From Rhizobium giardinii bv. giardinii H152 (lineage in GTDB: Bacteria > Pseudomonadota > Alphaproteobacteria > Rhizobiales > Rhizobiaceae): a stretch of DNA of 64,000 nucleotides. Both the position numbers and the translations under genes were made by a program. Location: positions 757 to 64,756 of the forward strand of contig NZ_KB902691.1 in the NCBI RefSeq assembly GCF_000379605.1. Reading direction: 5' to 3'. The notes beneath the pieces are model-generated. The model made no database searches. It had not been told where the DNA came from and saw nothing but the letters and a program-made list of their open reading frames with translations. Of the stretch, positions 37,447 through 47,051 are shown piece by piece. Positions within the stretch are counted from its first letter, which is position 1. Each line of letters opens with the position of its first letter.

Positions 37447-37728
37447 ATGTCGCTTCAAAGCCGCATCGAAACAAAACTCACGGCGGCCTTTGCACCGGAG
37501 CGGCTGATCGTCATCAACGAAAGCCACCTGCATGCGGGCCATCAGCCCGACTTCCACGGCACCGGCGAAACCCATATGCGCGTGCGCATCGTCTCGAGCG
37601 CCTTCATCGGCATGAGCCGCGTCGCCCGCCACCGCGCCATCAATGATCTTCTGAAACCCGAATTCGACGCCGGGCTGCATGCGCTTGCGGTCGAACCGGC
37701 TGTTCCCGGAGAAACAACGCGCTGGTAA
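37447..37728 (+). CDS. bolA: BolA family protein
   Basis: A 93-residue BolA-fold protein. The core ESHLHAGH...TGETHMRVRIVSSAFIGMSRVARHRAINDLL carries the conserved His residues that help ligate a [2Fe-2S] cluster with a monothiol glutaredoxin. In alphaproteobacteria such proteins act in iron signalling and stress. It diverges from the J-domain gene, 160 bases apart. Confidence 0.92.
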   Translation: MSLQSRIETKLTAAFAPERLIVINESHLHAGHQPDFHGTGETHMRVRIVSSAFIGMSRVARHRAINDLLKPEFDAGLHALAVEPAVPGETTRW

Positions 37729-37928
37729 CGGGCGTGCTAACTCTCTCGCAATGCCCGATCGAACCCATCAAGCCCGACACCGCGTCGAACTGACGGTTTT
37801 GATCCTGCATTGACAATTGTTGCGGGCGGATCACGTGATCCGTTGAAACTTCGATATACGGAAAATTTTCATCTTTAAGGCGCAGCCGACAGGTTGTCCG
37901 GCCGGCCTTTGTTTTTGGGGTCAAGGCT

Positions 37929-39518
37929 ATGCTCAGGTTTGGGCTTGTCGCGGCGTTTGTCGCCGCATTCTTGTCAATGGATTACGCATCCGCATCGACG
38001 CCTTCGGGCAAGCGCGTCGCGCTGGTCATGGGCAACAGCGCGTATCAGTACGCGGTTGAGCTGCCCAATCCGAAAAACGACGCCAAGCTGATGTCGCAGA
38101 TGCTGCGCGCGGCCGGCTTCACCGTGCTTGACGGGGAAAATCTCGACAAGGCGGCGATGGCGGCGCTGGTCGATCAGTTCACCGAGATCGCCTACGACGC
38201 AGACGTCGCGGTCGTCTACTATGCCGGGCACGGGCTGCAGGTGGACGGCCGCAACTACCTTGTTCCGATCGACGCGCAACTGGAGAAGGCGGCGCAGCTT
38301 CAGACCCGCACCATCCCCGCCGACAAGGTTATCGGCGCGCTGCCGCCGGATCCGGCCGTCAGCATCATCATCCTCGACGCCTGCCGCGACAACCCGCTGG
38401 CGCGCTCCCTGGCAAAGGTGCTGCCGGCCAGCCGTTCCGCCTCGATGGGGGTCGGCCTGGCGCCGGTGCAGGCCAATGGCCAGAGCACCGGTTCCGGCGG
38501 ACTGCTGATCGCCTATGCGACCGATCCGGGCGCTGTCGCCTATGACGGCAAGGGCATCAACAGCCCCTACACGGCCGCCCTTGCACGGCACCTGACGACG
38601 CCGGGCCTGGAAATCCAGAGCGCCCTGACGCGGGTGCGGGCGGACGTATCGGAGGCAACGAGGGGCGCGCAGCGTCCGTGGCACAATGCCTCCCTCTCCC
38701 GCGAAGTCTTCATCGGCGGCGATGCCCCGGCCCAAACGGCTGAGGCCGCGGCGGAGGTCAAGGCCAGCGCGGACGCCGACGCCTCCACCGACAAGACCGA
38801 CGTCAACTGGACGGTGGAGCAGAAGCTCTGGGAAGAAGCCTCCAAGCGCAACACCGTGGCGCATTACGAACTCTACCTACAGCAATATCCGAACGGCAAT
38901 TTCGCGACGCTGGCCAAGCTCAATCTCGACCAGTTGAAGACGGTGGCGACAACCGAAGTGGCGGCCGTGGCGCCTGCCGGCGAGGCAAGCGCATCGGCAT
39001 CGCAGGTCAGGACAGCGGTCGCCGTCCCCGACGACGTCAAGCTGACGGTCGGCACGCCGGAAACGGAAACAGCGCTGAACCTCGACAAGGGTGCCCGCAT
39101 CGACCTGCAACTGCGGCTCGGAGCATTGGGCCACGTCACCGGCGGTGCGGACGGTGCCCTCGGCGCCAAGTCACGCAGCGCAATCGGTGCCTGGCAGCGC
39201 CAGAACGGGCTCGTCGAGACGACCTACCTGACACTGCAGCAGCACATGTTCCTCGTCGTGCAGACCGACCCGATGATGCCGCAAATCCGGGCGCAGTACG
39301 AGGCGCAGAAGAAGGCAGCGGCAGCGCTCAGCAAGGCGCAGGCCCCGGTGCGCCAGAAAGTCGTGGCGCAGCAGCGCGTCAAACGGCAGCGGCAGCCGGC
39401 GCAGGACACGCTGGAAGGTCCGGTCGAACGCAGGGGTGGCGGCATGGACCCCGCAGGCGCGGCATTCGCCGGCGGCCTGCTGGGCGGCGCCCTTGGCGGG
39501 ATCATCGGCAACCGCTGA
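37929..39518 (+). CDS. Exported caspase-fold (C14) protein with peptidoglycan-binding-like and glycine-zipper regions
   Basis: A 529-residue protein with a signal peptide (cut near residue 22). The caspase domain (about 28-250) has both catalytic residues: His101 in YYAGHGLQ and Cys152 in LDACRDNP. A linker region rich in Ala and Glu resembles SEL1/TPR-like spacers (WEEASKRNTVAHYELYLQQYPNG). A PG-binding-like motif follows near 390-430 (LRLGALGHVTGGADGALGAKSRSAIGAWQRQNGL). The C-terminus is a glycine zipper (FAGGLLGGALGGIIGNR). Such bacterial metacaspase-like proteins cut after basic residues in known cases; the target here is unknown, but the tail domains suggest the cell wall or outer membrane. 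Confidence 0.85.
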   Translation: MLRFGLVAAFVAAFLSMDYASASTPSGKRVALVMGNSAYQYAVELPNPKNDAKLMSQMLRAAGFTVLDGENLDKAAMAALVDQFTEIAYDADVAVVYYAGHGLQVDGRNYLVPIDAQLEKAAQLQTRTIPADKVIGALPPDPAVSIIILDACRDNPLARSLAKVLPASRSASMGVGLAPVQANGQSTGSGGLLIAYATDPGAVAYDGKGINSPYTAALARHLTTPGLEIQSALTRVRADVSEATRGAQRPWHNASLSREVFIGGDAPAQTAEAAAEVKASADADASTDKTDVNWTVEQKLWEEASKRNTVAHYELYLQQYPNGNFATLAKLNLDQLKTVATTEVAAVAPAGEASASASQVRTAVAVPDDVKLTVGTPETETALNLDKGARIDLQLRLGALGHVTGGADGALGAKSRSAIGAWQRQNGLVETTYLTLQQHMFLVVQTDPMMPQIRAQYEAQKKAAAALSKAQAPVRQKVVAQQRVKRQRQPAQDTLEGPVERRGGGMDPAGAAFAGGLLGGALGGIIGNR

Positions 39519-39531
39519 GCCGAACGCCTCT

Positions 39532-40866
39532 CTATTCGCGGCCTTCGCCCTTTGCCGGGGGCGGAGGTATCGGCGCTCCGTCCGCAGGCCGTATCCGCAG
39601 CCGGGTTATCCTGTTTTTCACCCGTTTCATCACGATGAAGCGCTTGCCGTAAAAGGTGAAGGCCTGACGCTCCTCGGGGATCGACTTTGATTCGTGGATG
39701 ACGAGGCCCGCGACGGTGGTTGCCTCCTCGTCCGGGAGGTGCCAGTCGAGGGCCCGGTTGAGGTCGCGGATCGGCACGCTGCCATCGACGACGATCGAGC
39801 CGTCGGCCTCCTGGCGAACGCCCTGGATTTCCAGATCGTGCTCGTCGGAGATATCACCAACGATTTCCTCCAGAATATCCTCGAGCGTCACCAGCCCCTG
39901 GACCTCGCCATATTCGTCGACGACGATGGCGAAATGCATCTTGCGGCGCAGGAAAGCATTGAGCTGCTCCTTGAGATTGGTGGTCTCCGGCACGAACCAG
40001 GGCTTTTGCGCAATGCGCACGATATCGAGATTTTCCGGCTCGACATCCGGCTCCGCAAGCGCCCGCAACAGGTCCTTGGCGTGAACGACGCCGATGATGT
40101 TGTCTGTGGATCCGCGCCAGACCGGCATGCGCGTATAGGGGCTTTCGAGCACCGTACGAACCGCGACTTCCGGCGCATCGTCAGCATTGATGCCGCGCAT
40201 CGAGGTGCGATGGATCATGATGTCGGAGACTTCGAGTTCACCGAGATCGAGCACGCCGCCGAGCCGGTCGCGGTCGGCCTTGATGACGGAGCCCTCGCGG
40301 TGGAGGAAGTCGACCGCTCCGCGCAACTCTTCGTGCGCCGTCAGCATCGGCATTTCGGAGGAAAGATTGACACCGAACAAGCCAAGGATGCGCCGTACGA
40401 TGCCATTGACCAGGCTCGACAAGGGGCCGACGACGATCACCAACAACCGGACCAGCGGCGCAACGGCAAGCGCGAACCGGTCGGGCGCGGCGATCGCCCA
40501 GCTTTTCGGCAGAACCTCGGAAAAGACCACAAGCAGAATGGTCATGATGACGGTGGCAAACGCCACACCGGAATCGCCGAACAGCCCGAGGAAAAGACTG
40601 GTAGTCAGCGACGATGCGAGGATGTTCACCAGATTGCTGCCGATCAGCAGCGTTCCAATCATCCGGTCGCGCCGGGCGATCAGCCGAACCACAATGCCTG
40701 CACTGATATCGCCGTTGCTTTCCAGCGTGTGCATGCGAGAGCGGGACACCGCCGTCAACGCTGTTTCGGCGCCCGCAAAAAATGCGGAAAACACCAGCAG
40801 GCCGAGCACCGAAATGATTATCAGCCAGTATTCGGCCAGAAACGCGACTGCGGCTTCGATGGTCAT
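39532..40866 (-). CDS. CNNM/CBS/CorC-domain membrane protein
   Basis: A 444-residue protein of the HlyC/CorC type. The N-terminal DUF21 (CNNM) domain has three to four helices ([23 protein letters not shown]), followed by two CBS domains ([15 protein letters not shown]..., [26 protein letters not shown]) and the CorC transporter-associated domain. CNNM proteins are Mg2+/Na+ exchangers or regulators. The start overlaps the aroB stop by 4 bases (ATGA), so it is cotranscribed with aroK and aroB, a rhizobial arrangement without obvious functional link. Confidence 0.92.
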   Translation of the reverse strand: MTIEAAVAFLAEYWLIIISVLGLLVFSAFFAGAETALTAVSRSRMHTLESNGDISAGIVVRLIARRDRMIGTLLIGSNLVNILASSLTTSLFLGLFGDSGVAFATVIMTILLVVFSEVLPKSWAIAAPDRFALAVAPLVRLLVIVVGPLSSLVNGIVRRILGLFGVNLSSEMPMLTAHEELRGAVDFLHREGSVIKADRDRLGGVLDLGELEVSDIMIHRTSMRGINADDAPEVAVRTVLESPYTRMPVWRGSTDNIIGVVHAKDLLRALAEPDVEPENLDIVRIAQKPWFVPETTNLKEQLNAFLRRKMHFAIVVDEYGEVQGLVTLEDILEEIVGDISDEHDLEIQGVRQEADGSIVVDGSVPIRDLNRALDWHLPDEEATTVAGLVIHESKSIPEERQAFTFYGKRFIVMKRVKNRITRLRIRPADGAPIPPPPAKGEGRE

Positions 40867-41996
40867 CCCGGATGTTTTTCCTCAAGAAACCGCAGCACTT
40901 CGTTGGCAGGCACGTCGTCGGCAACGAAGGACTGGCCGATACCGCGGGTCAGGATGAAGGTCAGTTTGCCGCCCTTCACCTTCTTGTCCTGGGCAATCGC
41001 ATCCATCAGCTTTTCAGCCGGCGGCAGAAGGCCGGGAATGTCGTTCATGCGGGTCGGCAGGCCAACGGCCTTCAGATGCGCCTCGACGCGGGTCGCATCG
41101 TCGGGGCTTGCGAGGTTCATGCGCGCCGAAAACTCGTGCGCCAGCACCATGCCGATCGCAACGCCCTCGCCGTGCACCAACCGGCGGCCATCATACTGCG
41201 TGGCCGCTTCCAGTGCATGACCGAAGGTGTGGCCGAGATTGAGGAGCGCGCGCAGGCCGTTTTCACGCTCGTCGGCCGCAACGACATCGGCTTTCGCCTG
41301 GCAGCTGATGGCGATCGCCTCGATGCGCGCGTCGCCGCCGGCAAACACGGCCCGCCAGTTCTTTTCCAACCAGGCGAAGAAGTCCGGCTTGTCGATCAGG
41401 CCGTATTTTGCGACTTCGGCATAGCCGGCCCTGAACTCGCGCGGGCTCAGTGTGTCGAGCACATCGGTATCGGCGAGCACGAGATCGGGCTGATGGAAGA
41501 CACCGATCAGGTTCTTGCCGTGGGGGGAGTTGATGCCGGTCTTGCCGCCGACGGAGGAATCGACCTGCGCCAGGAGCGATGTCGGGATCTGGATGAACCG
41601 CGACCCGCGCCGGGCGATACCCGCTGCAAAGCCGGTGAGATCGCCGATGACGCCGCCGCCGAGCGCGATCACCGCGTCATTGCGCTCGATGCGCGCGCCG
41701 AGGATTGCCTCGCAGACAGGAATCAGATGCTCGAAGCTCTTGGTCTTTTCGCCCGCCGGCAGGACAAGCGACACGGCCTCGATCTCCTTCGCCTTCAGGC
41801 TTGCCATCAACGGCTCCAGATAGAGCGGCGCGACATGCTCGTCGGTGATGACCGCCATCCTGCGCCCCTTCAGCCGGCTGGCGATTTCGTTTGCCGCCGT
41901 CGCAATCAGCCCGGGGCCGATCAGGATGTCATAGGAACGCTCGCCGAGATCAACGCGGACGGTACGCTTGGCGGGAGATTGATCTGGAGATGTCAT
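40863..41996 (-). CDS. aroB: 3-dehydroquinate synthase
   Basis: A 377-residue NAD- and zinc-dependent enzyme, second step of the shikimate pathway. The NAD-binding block [22 protein letters not shown], the loop [25 protein letters not shown] and the zinc-ligand region HTFGHALE with HGEGVAIGM are intact. It lies 4 bases after aroK and overlaps the CorC-type gene. Confidence 0.96.
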   Translation of the reverse strand: MTSPDQSPAKRTVRVDLGERSYDILIGPGLIATAANEIASRLKGRRMAVITDEHVAPLYLEPLMASLKAKEIEAVSLVLPAGEKTKSFEHLIPVCEAILGARIERNDAVIALGGGVIGDLTGFAAGIARRGSRFIQIPTSLLAQVDSSVGGKTGINSPHGKNLIGVFHQPDLVLADTDVLDTLSPREFRAGYAEVAKYGLIDKPDFFAWLEKNWRAVFAGGDARIEAIAISCQAKADVVAADERENGLRALLNLGHTFGHALEAATQYDGRRLVHGEGVAIGMVLAHEFSARMNLASPDDATRVEAHLKAVGLPTRMNDIPGLLPPAEKLMDAIAQDKKVKGGKLTFILTRGIGQSFVADDVPANEVLRFLEEKHPG

Positions 41997-42000
41997 TGTT

Positions 42001-42579
42001 TCACTTCTTTGGCATGGCGGCGAGCGCGGCGAGAACCTCTTCCACCATCACCTCCTTCTTCACATCGCGGGAGATCACGGTGAGGTCCGCCTCGGCATAG
42101 ATCGGGTAGCGGGCGTGCATCAGGTTCTCGAGCGTCTGCTTCGGGTTTTCGGTCTTCAGCAGCGGCCGCGTGTCACGCTTGTTGACGCGTTCCCACAGCA
42201 CATCCAGTTCGGCATTGAGCCAGATCGACAGGCCCTGTTTCTTGATATGCCTGCGGGTGCGCTCGTTGATATAGGCACCGCCGCCGGTGGAAACGACCCG
42301 CGGACCGGTGTTCAGCAGCCGCTTGATGACGCGGGTTTCGAGCGCACGGAACTCTTCCTCGCCATAGGCTGCGAACAGCTCGCTGATCGTCATGCGCGAA
42401 ACACGCTCGATCTCATGATCGGAATCGATGAAGGGAATGCCGAGCGCGGCTGCCGTCATCCGGCCGACCGCCGATTTTCCGGCGCCCATCAGACCGATGA
42501 AGACGAGGTTCCGCCGTCCGAGCGCGGCCTTCGCCCGTTCGATCAGCGCCTCGGAAACCGGTTCCATCACGTCGCTCAT
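42001..42579 (-). CDS. aroK: Shikimate kinase
   Basis: A 192-residue kinase. Walker A is [11 protein letters not shown] (29-39); the shikimate-binding DSDHEIER and [12 protein letters not shown], and the adenine-binding region RDTRPLL, follow. It is slightly longer than E. coli AroK because of a basic N-terminal helix, as in other rhizobia. First gene of aroK-aroB-corC. Confidence 0.95.
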   Translation of the reverse strand: MSDVMEPVSEALIERAKAALGRRNLVFIGLMGAGKSAVGRMTAAALGIPFIDSDHEIERVSRMTISELFAAYGEEEFRALETRVIKRLLNTGPRVVSTGGGAYINERTRRHIKKQGLSIWLNAELDVLWERVNKRDTRPLLKTENPKQTLENLMHARYPIYAEADLTVISRDVKKEVMVEEVLAALAAMPKK

Positions 42580-42726
42580 TAAGTTTCAAATTCCCCGTTC
42601 CGTTCCGGTATCGACAAAACGGCGAGGAGCGTCAAGACATGGCTGCGGCATGACGCGGGCGTGATGCAGAAAAGTGTGAAGCGGCAGGGCAACATCATGC
42701 GCCACGCCGAGACAAACCGGCAGTTC

Positions 42727-42755
42727 TTGCACTTGCGAACAGTCATGGGCATATA
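42727..42755 (+). promoter_or_regulatory. Possible sigma-70 promoter before the 49-residue protein gene and xerD
   Basis: TTGCAC (42727-42732) and CATATA (42750-42755) are 17 bases apart and lie 22 bases before the start of the small membrane protein gene. Confidence 0.45.
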
Positions 42756-42777
42756 GGCGCAAGCCCAGGAGTAAAAA

Positions 42778-42927
42778 ATGCCCACCCTTTTCCGGTTCCT
42801 GTTCATGTGCGCTTTGATTGCCGGGGTGATTTACGGAAGCATGGTGGCGCTGGTGACCTTCGTCGATCCGGTGGAGCGCGACGTCACCATCCGCATCCCC
42901 TCCGAACGGATCAACAAGGCCCAATGA
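42778..42927 (+). CDS. Small single-pass membrane protein coupled to xerD
   Basis: A 49-residue frame, [20 protein letters not shown]..., with one membrane helix (about 5-30) and a charged C-terminal tail ([20 protein letters not shown]). An ideal aggag lies six bases ahead of the ATG, and the stop overlaps the xerD start in ATGA. A small protein ending in RDVTI-x-IP fits my recollection of conserved rhizobial frames before xerD, but I cannot check it. Function unknown. Confidence 0.75.
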   Translation: MPTLFRFLFMCALIAGVIYGSMVALVTFVDPVERDVTIRIPSERINKAQ

Positions 42928-43880
42928 TCGACCTGTCCGCCGCCCATATGGAATCCTTCCTGGAGATGATGAGCGCCGAGCGGGGTGCTGCCAACAACAC
43001 GCTTCTATCCTATGAGCACGATCTGGAAGATGCCTATTCCTTCCTGAAACAGCGCGGCGTCAAGCCGACGGAGGCCGCCTCGGACGATCTGCGCGCCTAT
43101 CTCGCCCATCTCGCCCAGCAGGGTTTCAAGGCTTCCTCACAGGCACGCAGGCTGTCAGCGCTCAGGCAATTCTACAAGTTTCTCTATGCCGAGGGACTGC
43201 GCGCCGACGATCCGACCGGCGTACTCGATGCGCCGAAGAAGGCGCGCCCCCTGCCGAAGGTGCTGAGCATCGACGATGTCTCACGGCTGATCGGGCAGGC
43301 GGAAATCGAGGCGGCCCGAGTGGACGGCGACGTCATCGGCCGGTTGCGGATGCATGCGCTGATCGAACTGCTCTATGCGACCGGCATGCGCGTCAGCGAA
43401 TTGGTCGCCCTGCCCGCCTCCGTGCTTGCCCAGAACGGCCGCTTCCTCGTCATTCGCGGCAAAGGCAACAAGGAGCGGATGGTGCCGCTATCGCATTCGG
43501 CCATCCGCGCCCTGCAAGCCTATGGCGCCGAAATGGCAAGGAACAACGCCGGGCAGAAAACACCGCCGCCCGAAAGCCCATGGCTGTTCCCCTCCTCCGG
43601 CAAGGCCGGGTACCTGCCGCGGCAGGTTTTTGCCCGCGACCTCAAGGGGCTGGCGGCCCGCGCCGGTATCCGCGTCGCGGCGATCTCGCCGCACGTGCTG
43701 CGCCACGCCTTTGCAAGCCATCTGCTTGCCAACGGCGCGGACCTACGCGCCGTACAGGAACTTCTCGGTCATTCGGACATTTCAACGACACAAATCTACA
43801 CCCATGTGCTCGAAGAGCGGCTGCATCAGCTGGTCCAAAATCATCACCCCCTTGCCAAACAGGCGAAAAAACAGGATTAG
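42924..43880 (+). CDS. xerD: Tyrosine recombinase XerD
   Basis: A 318-residue site-specific recombinase that resolves chromosome dimers at dif together with XerC. The catalytic residues are in place: Arg156 (TGMRVSEL), Lys180, His257 and Arg260 ([12 protein letters not shown]), His283 (LGHSD) and nucleophile Tyr292 (QIYTHV). The ATG overlaps the small upstream gene (ATGA). The open frame extends upstream out of phase with any plausible start. Confidence 0.95.
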   Translation: MIDLSAAHMESFLEMMSAERGAANNTLLSYEHDLEDAYSFLKQRGVKPTEAASDDLRAYLAHLAQQGFKASSQARRLSALRQFYKFLYAEGLRADDPTGVLDAPKKARPLPKVLSIDDVSRLIGQAEIEAARVDGDVIGRLRMHALIELLYATGMRVSELVALPASVLAQNGRFLVIRGKGNKERMVPLSHSAIRALQAYGAEMARNNAGQKTPPPESPWLFPSSGKAGYLPRQVFARDLKGLAARAGIRVAAISPHVLRHAFASHLLANGADLRAVQELLGHSDISTTQIYTHVLEERLHQLVQNHHPLAKQAKKQD

Positions 43881-43959
43881 GAGCGCCAGAACCCTTCGCG
43901 AAGACATTGGGATCATCATGTCCGCGGCCATTGGCGCAATATGATCGGAAACGCATCTC

Positions 43960-44913
43960 ATGCACAATTATCTCGATTTCGAAAAACCAATCTCTGATCT
44001 CGAAGGCAAGATTCACGAGCTGAAGAAGATTGCCAGCGAAGACGAGAGCATCGACACGACCGACGAGGTGGAGCGCCTTGAAGTGCGCGCCCGCGAGGCG
44101 ATGGCCGAGATCTATTCCAAGCTGAACCCCTGGCAGAAGACGCAGGTCGCGCGCCATCCGCAGCGCCCCCACTTCCAGGAATATGCCGCCAGCCTCTTCA
44201 CCGAATTCACGCCGCTTGCCGGCGACCGCAAGTTCGCCAACGACGAGGCGATCCAGGCCGGTCTCGCGCGCTTTCGCGGTACGCCCGTCGCCGTCATCGG
44301 CCAGGAAAAGGGCAACGACACCAAGTCGCGCATCAAGCACAATTTCGGCAGCGCCCGTCCGGAAGGCTACCGCAAGGCGATCCGCGTCATGGAGATGGCG
44401 GACCGCTTCGGCCTACCGCTGATCACCCTGATCGACACCGCCGGCGCCTATCCCGGCATCGGCGCCGAAGAACGCGGCCAGGCGGAAGCCATCGCCCGCT
44501 CGACGGAAATGTGCCTCAACCTCAAAGTTCCGATCGTCTCGGTTGTTCTCGGCGAAGGCGGTTCGGGCGGCGCGATCGCCATCGCCACCGGCAATCGCGT
44601 CTATATGCTGGAGCACGCGATCTACAGTGTGATCTCGCCGGAAGGGGCCGCCTCGATCCTGTGGCGCGATTCCACCCGCGCCAAGGAAGCGGCGACCAAC
44701 ATGAAGATCACCGCCGAGGACCTGAAGTCGCTCGGCATCATCGACGGCATCATCGGCGAGCCGGTCGGTGGCGCGCATCGCGATCCGGACGCGGTCATCG
44801 CAAAGACCGGCACGGTGATTGCCGATGCGCTGAAGGAACTGTCCGGACGCACAGGCGACCAGTTGCGCTCCGACCGCCGGCAGAAATACCTGGCGATCGG
44901 TCGCCAGCTTTAA
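43960..44913 (+). CDS. accA: Acetyl-CoA carboxylase carboxyltransferase alpha subunit
   Basis: A 317-residue subunit that with AccD moves the carboxyl group from biotin to acetyl-CoA, the first step of fatty-acid synthesis. The family start [18 protein letters not shown] and the core [28 protein letters not shown] and [38 protein letters not shown] are fully conserved. It follows xerD, a common rhizobial order. Confidence 0.96.
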   Translation: MHNYLDFEKPISDLEGKIHELKKIASEDESIDTTDEVERLEVRAREAMAEIYSKLNPWQKTQVARHPQRPHFQEYAASLFTEFTPLAGDRKFANDEAIQAGLARFRGTPVAVIGQEKGNDTKSRIKHNFGSARPEGYRKAIRVMEMADRFGLPLITLIDTAGAYPGIGAEERGQAEAIARSTEMCLNLKVPIVSVVLGEGGSGGAIAIATGNRVYMLEHAIYSVISPEGAASILWRDSTRAKEAATNMKITAEDLKSLGIIDGIIGEPVGGAHRDPDAVIAKTGTVIADALKELSGRTGDQLRSDRRQKYLAIGRQL

Positions 44914-45115
44914 ACATATCGGCATATTTCGCCGGGCTACCCGCGCAGATTGAGCCCACGGTCCAACCTTGGCCACAATGTTGGCGTTTGGAACGACTGG
45001 CGTAAGGCGGGTCTGCAAGGTTAATATTTTGTGAAGTATAAGGACGTATTGATTCTCCGTGGACCGCCGCCGCGGGAACCTCACGTTCAGTAGTTTTCTC
45101 AATGGGCCTTTGCCG

Positions 45116-46813
45116 ATGCGTCTGACACATCTTGTTGCCACCGCCGCCATCGCAGCGCTGCTCGCAGGCTGCACCGCCAATGAGGCGATGGATACGGTCG
45201 ACGTCGATCTCAAGAAGGTCTCGAGCAAGGTAAATTACCAGCTTTCCGGCAAGATCGTGCAGAAGATGCAGGCAATGAGCATGGCGAAGGAATCGCCGAT
45301 CATGCTGCGCATCTTCAAGGAGGAAGGCGTGCTCGAGGTCTGGAAGGCGAATGCCTCCAACCGCTTCGAGATGCTGCGCCAGTACAAGATCTGCGCCTGG
45401 TCGGGCAAGCTCGGCCCCAAGGTCAAGGAAGGCGACCGGCAGGCGCCGGAAGGCTTCTATCCGATCGCGCCCGGGCAGATGAACCCGAATTCGAGCTACT
45501 ACCTGGCGATCAACACCGGCTTTCCCAACCGTTTTGACCAGGCCAACGGCCGCTACGGCACCAATCTGATGATCCATGGCGCCTGCTCCTCGTCCGGCTG
45601 CTACTCGATGACCGACGAGCAGATGCAGGAAATCTTTGCGCTCGCTCGCGACGCCTACAAGGGCGGCCAACAGGCCATCCAGCTGCAGGCCCTGCCCTTC
45701 CGCATGACTGCGGAAAACATGGCGCGGCACCGCAACAGCCCGAACATCGATTTCTGGAACATGCTGAAGCCCGGCTACGACCAGTTCGAGATCACCAAGC
45801 GCCCGCCCGAGATCAACATCTGCGAGAAGAAGTACGTCTTCAACCAGCAGACCGACGGCAAGTTCAGCCCGACCGGGCCTTGCCCGGCGATGTCGACGCC
45901 GGCTGTGATGCAGGGTGCACTCGCCGCCTACAACAAGAAATACAATGAAGACTACGCCAAGGCGATGAAAAAGCTCGACGGCATGGTCTGGTACGAGCCG
46001 AGCGAAGCCGAACGCAAGGCGATCGTCGCCAAGCAACGTGTCGGCAAGGAACTGGCCTATGCGCCGACCGGCACCTCGCTCGATGCCGGCAAGCTGATGA
46101 AGGTCGCCGACCTCGAAAAGCAGGAAGCCCGCCGGGCCGAGCTTGAGGAAGCAAAGAAGGCGATCGAGATCCAGAAGGCCGAGCTGGAAAAAACCACCCG
46201 CAATGGCAAGAGCGTGCCGGTGCCGGCCGAAAACCCGCTGCCGCGCCCGGTCGAAACGGCCTCGGTGGAACAGACGGCCAGGAAGAGTTTCTGGGGCGGC
46301 CTGTTCTCCAAGGGAAGCGACGATGCGCAGAAGCTGCAGCCTGCTGCGGCAGCGCCCGTCGACGCCGCTCAGCAATCGGCAGCCGTCGCCACGGCCCGGC
46401 CGGCCGTCGGCGAGACGCCACGGAAACCGGCTGAAGCGGCGGCTCAAGCAGCTGCCGCGACCGAGGCTGCACCGGTGGCTGAGCAGGCCGTCACCGTGCA
46501 GGCGCCGGCCGGCAAGGGTTTCTGGGGCCGCCTATTCTCCAAGGACAGCGCTGATGCGCGCAAACCAGAGTTGGTAGGTGCAGCGTCCGCTGACATCGCA
46601 ATTCAGCAGCCTGCGGAGCAACCCGCAACCGGCGCCGTTCAACAGCAGGCAGCCGTCGCCGCGACGCCGGCGGCAGTCGCCAAGACCGCACAGAAGCCCG
46701 CCGAAGCGGCGGCACAGGCAACCACCGCAACCCAGGGCGCACCCCTGGCCGAGCAGGTCGTTGCCGAGCAGCAGCCGAAGAAGCGGCCGTTCTGGAAGCT
46801 CTGGGGCAATTGA
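45116..46813 (+). CDS. Lipoprotein L,D-transpeptidase (YkuD/YafK type) with repeated C-terminal tail
   Basis: A 565-residue lipoprotein: the signal ends in LAGC (Cys19). The YkuD-type catalytic motif is His154-Gly...Ser-Gly-Cys162 (IHGACSSSGCYS), typical of the YafK branch. The enzyme should form or cleave 3,3 cross-links or attach proteins to peptidoglycan. After residue 330 a charged helix leads to an Ala/Pro/Gln-rich tail with three similar aromatic motifs: FWGGLFS (392-398), FWGRLFS (469-475) and FWKLW (559-563). KPAEAAAQA is also repeated 90 residues apart. The start is the only in-frame ATG ahead of the signal. The next gene starts within its stop codon. Confidence 0.87.
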   Translation: MRLTHLVATAAIAALLAGCTANEAMDTVDVDLKKVSSKVNYQLSGKIVQKMQAMSMAKESPIMLRIFKEEGVLEVWKANASNRFEMLRQYKICAWSGKLGPKVKEGDRQAPEGFYPIAPGQMNPNSSYYLAINTGFPNRFDQANGRYGTNLMIHGACSSSGCYSMTDEQMQEIFALARDAYKGGQQAIQLQALPFRMTAENMARHRNSPNIDFWNMLKPGYDQFEITKRPPEINICEKKYVFNQQTDGKFSPTGPCPAMSTPAVMQGALAAYNKKYNEDYAKAMKKLDGMVWYEPSEAERKAIVAKQRVGKELAYAPTGTSLDAGKLMKVADLEKQEARRAELEEAKKAIEIQKAELEKTTRNGKSVPVPAENPLPRPVETASVEQTARKSFWGGLFSKGSDDAQKLQPAAAAPVDAAQQSAAVATARPAVGETPRKPAEAAAQAAAATEAAPVAEQAVTVQAPAGKGFWGRLFSKDSADARKPELVGAASADIAIQQPAEQPATGAVQQQAAVAATPAAVAKTAQKPAEAAAQATTATQGAPLAEQVVAEQQPKKRPFWKLWGN

Positions 46814-47049
46814 TGCCCGACGCCGACCGCCTGATTTATGATCTCAAGGGACTGAAATGCCCCTTGCCGGTGTTGAAGACCCGCAAGCGCATGAAAACCC
46901 TTGCGCCCGGCGCGCTGATCATCGTCGAGACGACGGACCCGCTGGCCATCATCGACATTCCGCATTTCTGCAATGAGGACGGGCATAGCCTGGAACAATC
47001 CGAGCCCATGGGGACCGGCCATCGGTTCGTGATCCGCAAGAAGGCCTGA
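46813..47049 (+). CDS. tusA: TusA-family sulfurtransferase
   Basis: A 78-residue TusA/SirA-like protein with the conserved Cys-Pro-x-Pro motif (GLKCPLPVLKTRK) near residue 16. TusA proteins carry persulphide sulfur for tRNA thiolation or molybdenum cofactor synthesis. Its ATG shares a base with the stop of the L,D-transpeptidase gene (TGATG), so it is translationally coupled. It ends 2 bases before the convergent DUF930 gene. mnmA, another tRNA-thiolation gene, lies 10 kb away. Confidence 0.88.
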   Translation: MPDADRLIYDLKGLKCPLPVLKTRKRMKTLAPGALIIVETTDPLAIIDIPHFCNEDGHSLEQSEPMGTGHRFVIRKKA

Positions 47050-47051
47050 CG

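Noticed and set aside
39694-41220. A 508-codon plus-strand frame opposite the CorC-type gene and aroB
   Set aside because: It is a mirror frame of two real genes with no ribosome site or recognisable domain.
42924-43880. xerD as a phage or island integrase
   Set aside because: Length, motifs and the xerD-accA order fit the housekeeping recombinase. There are no attachment repeats or phage genes nearby.
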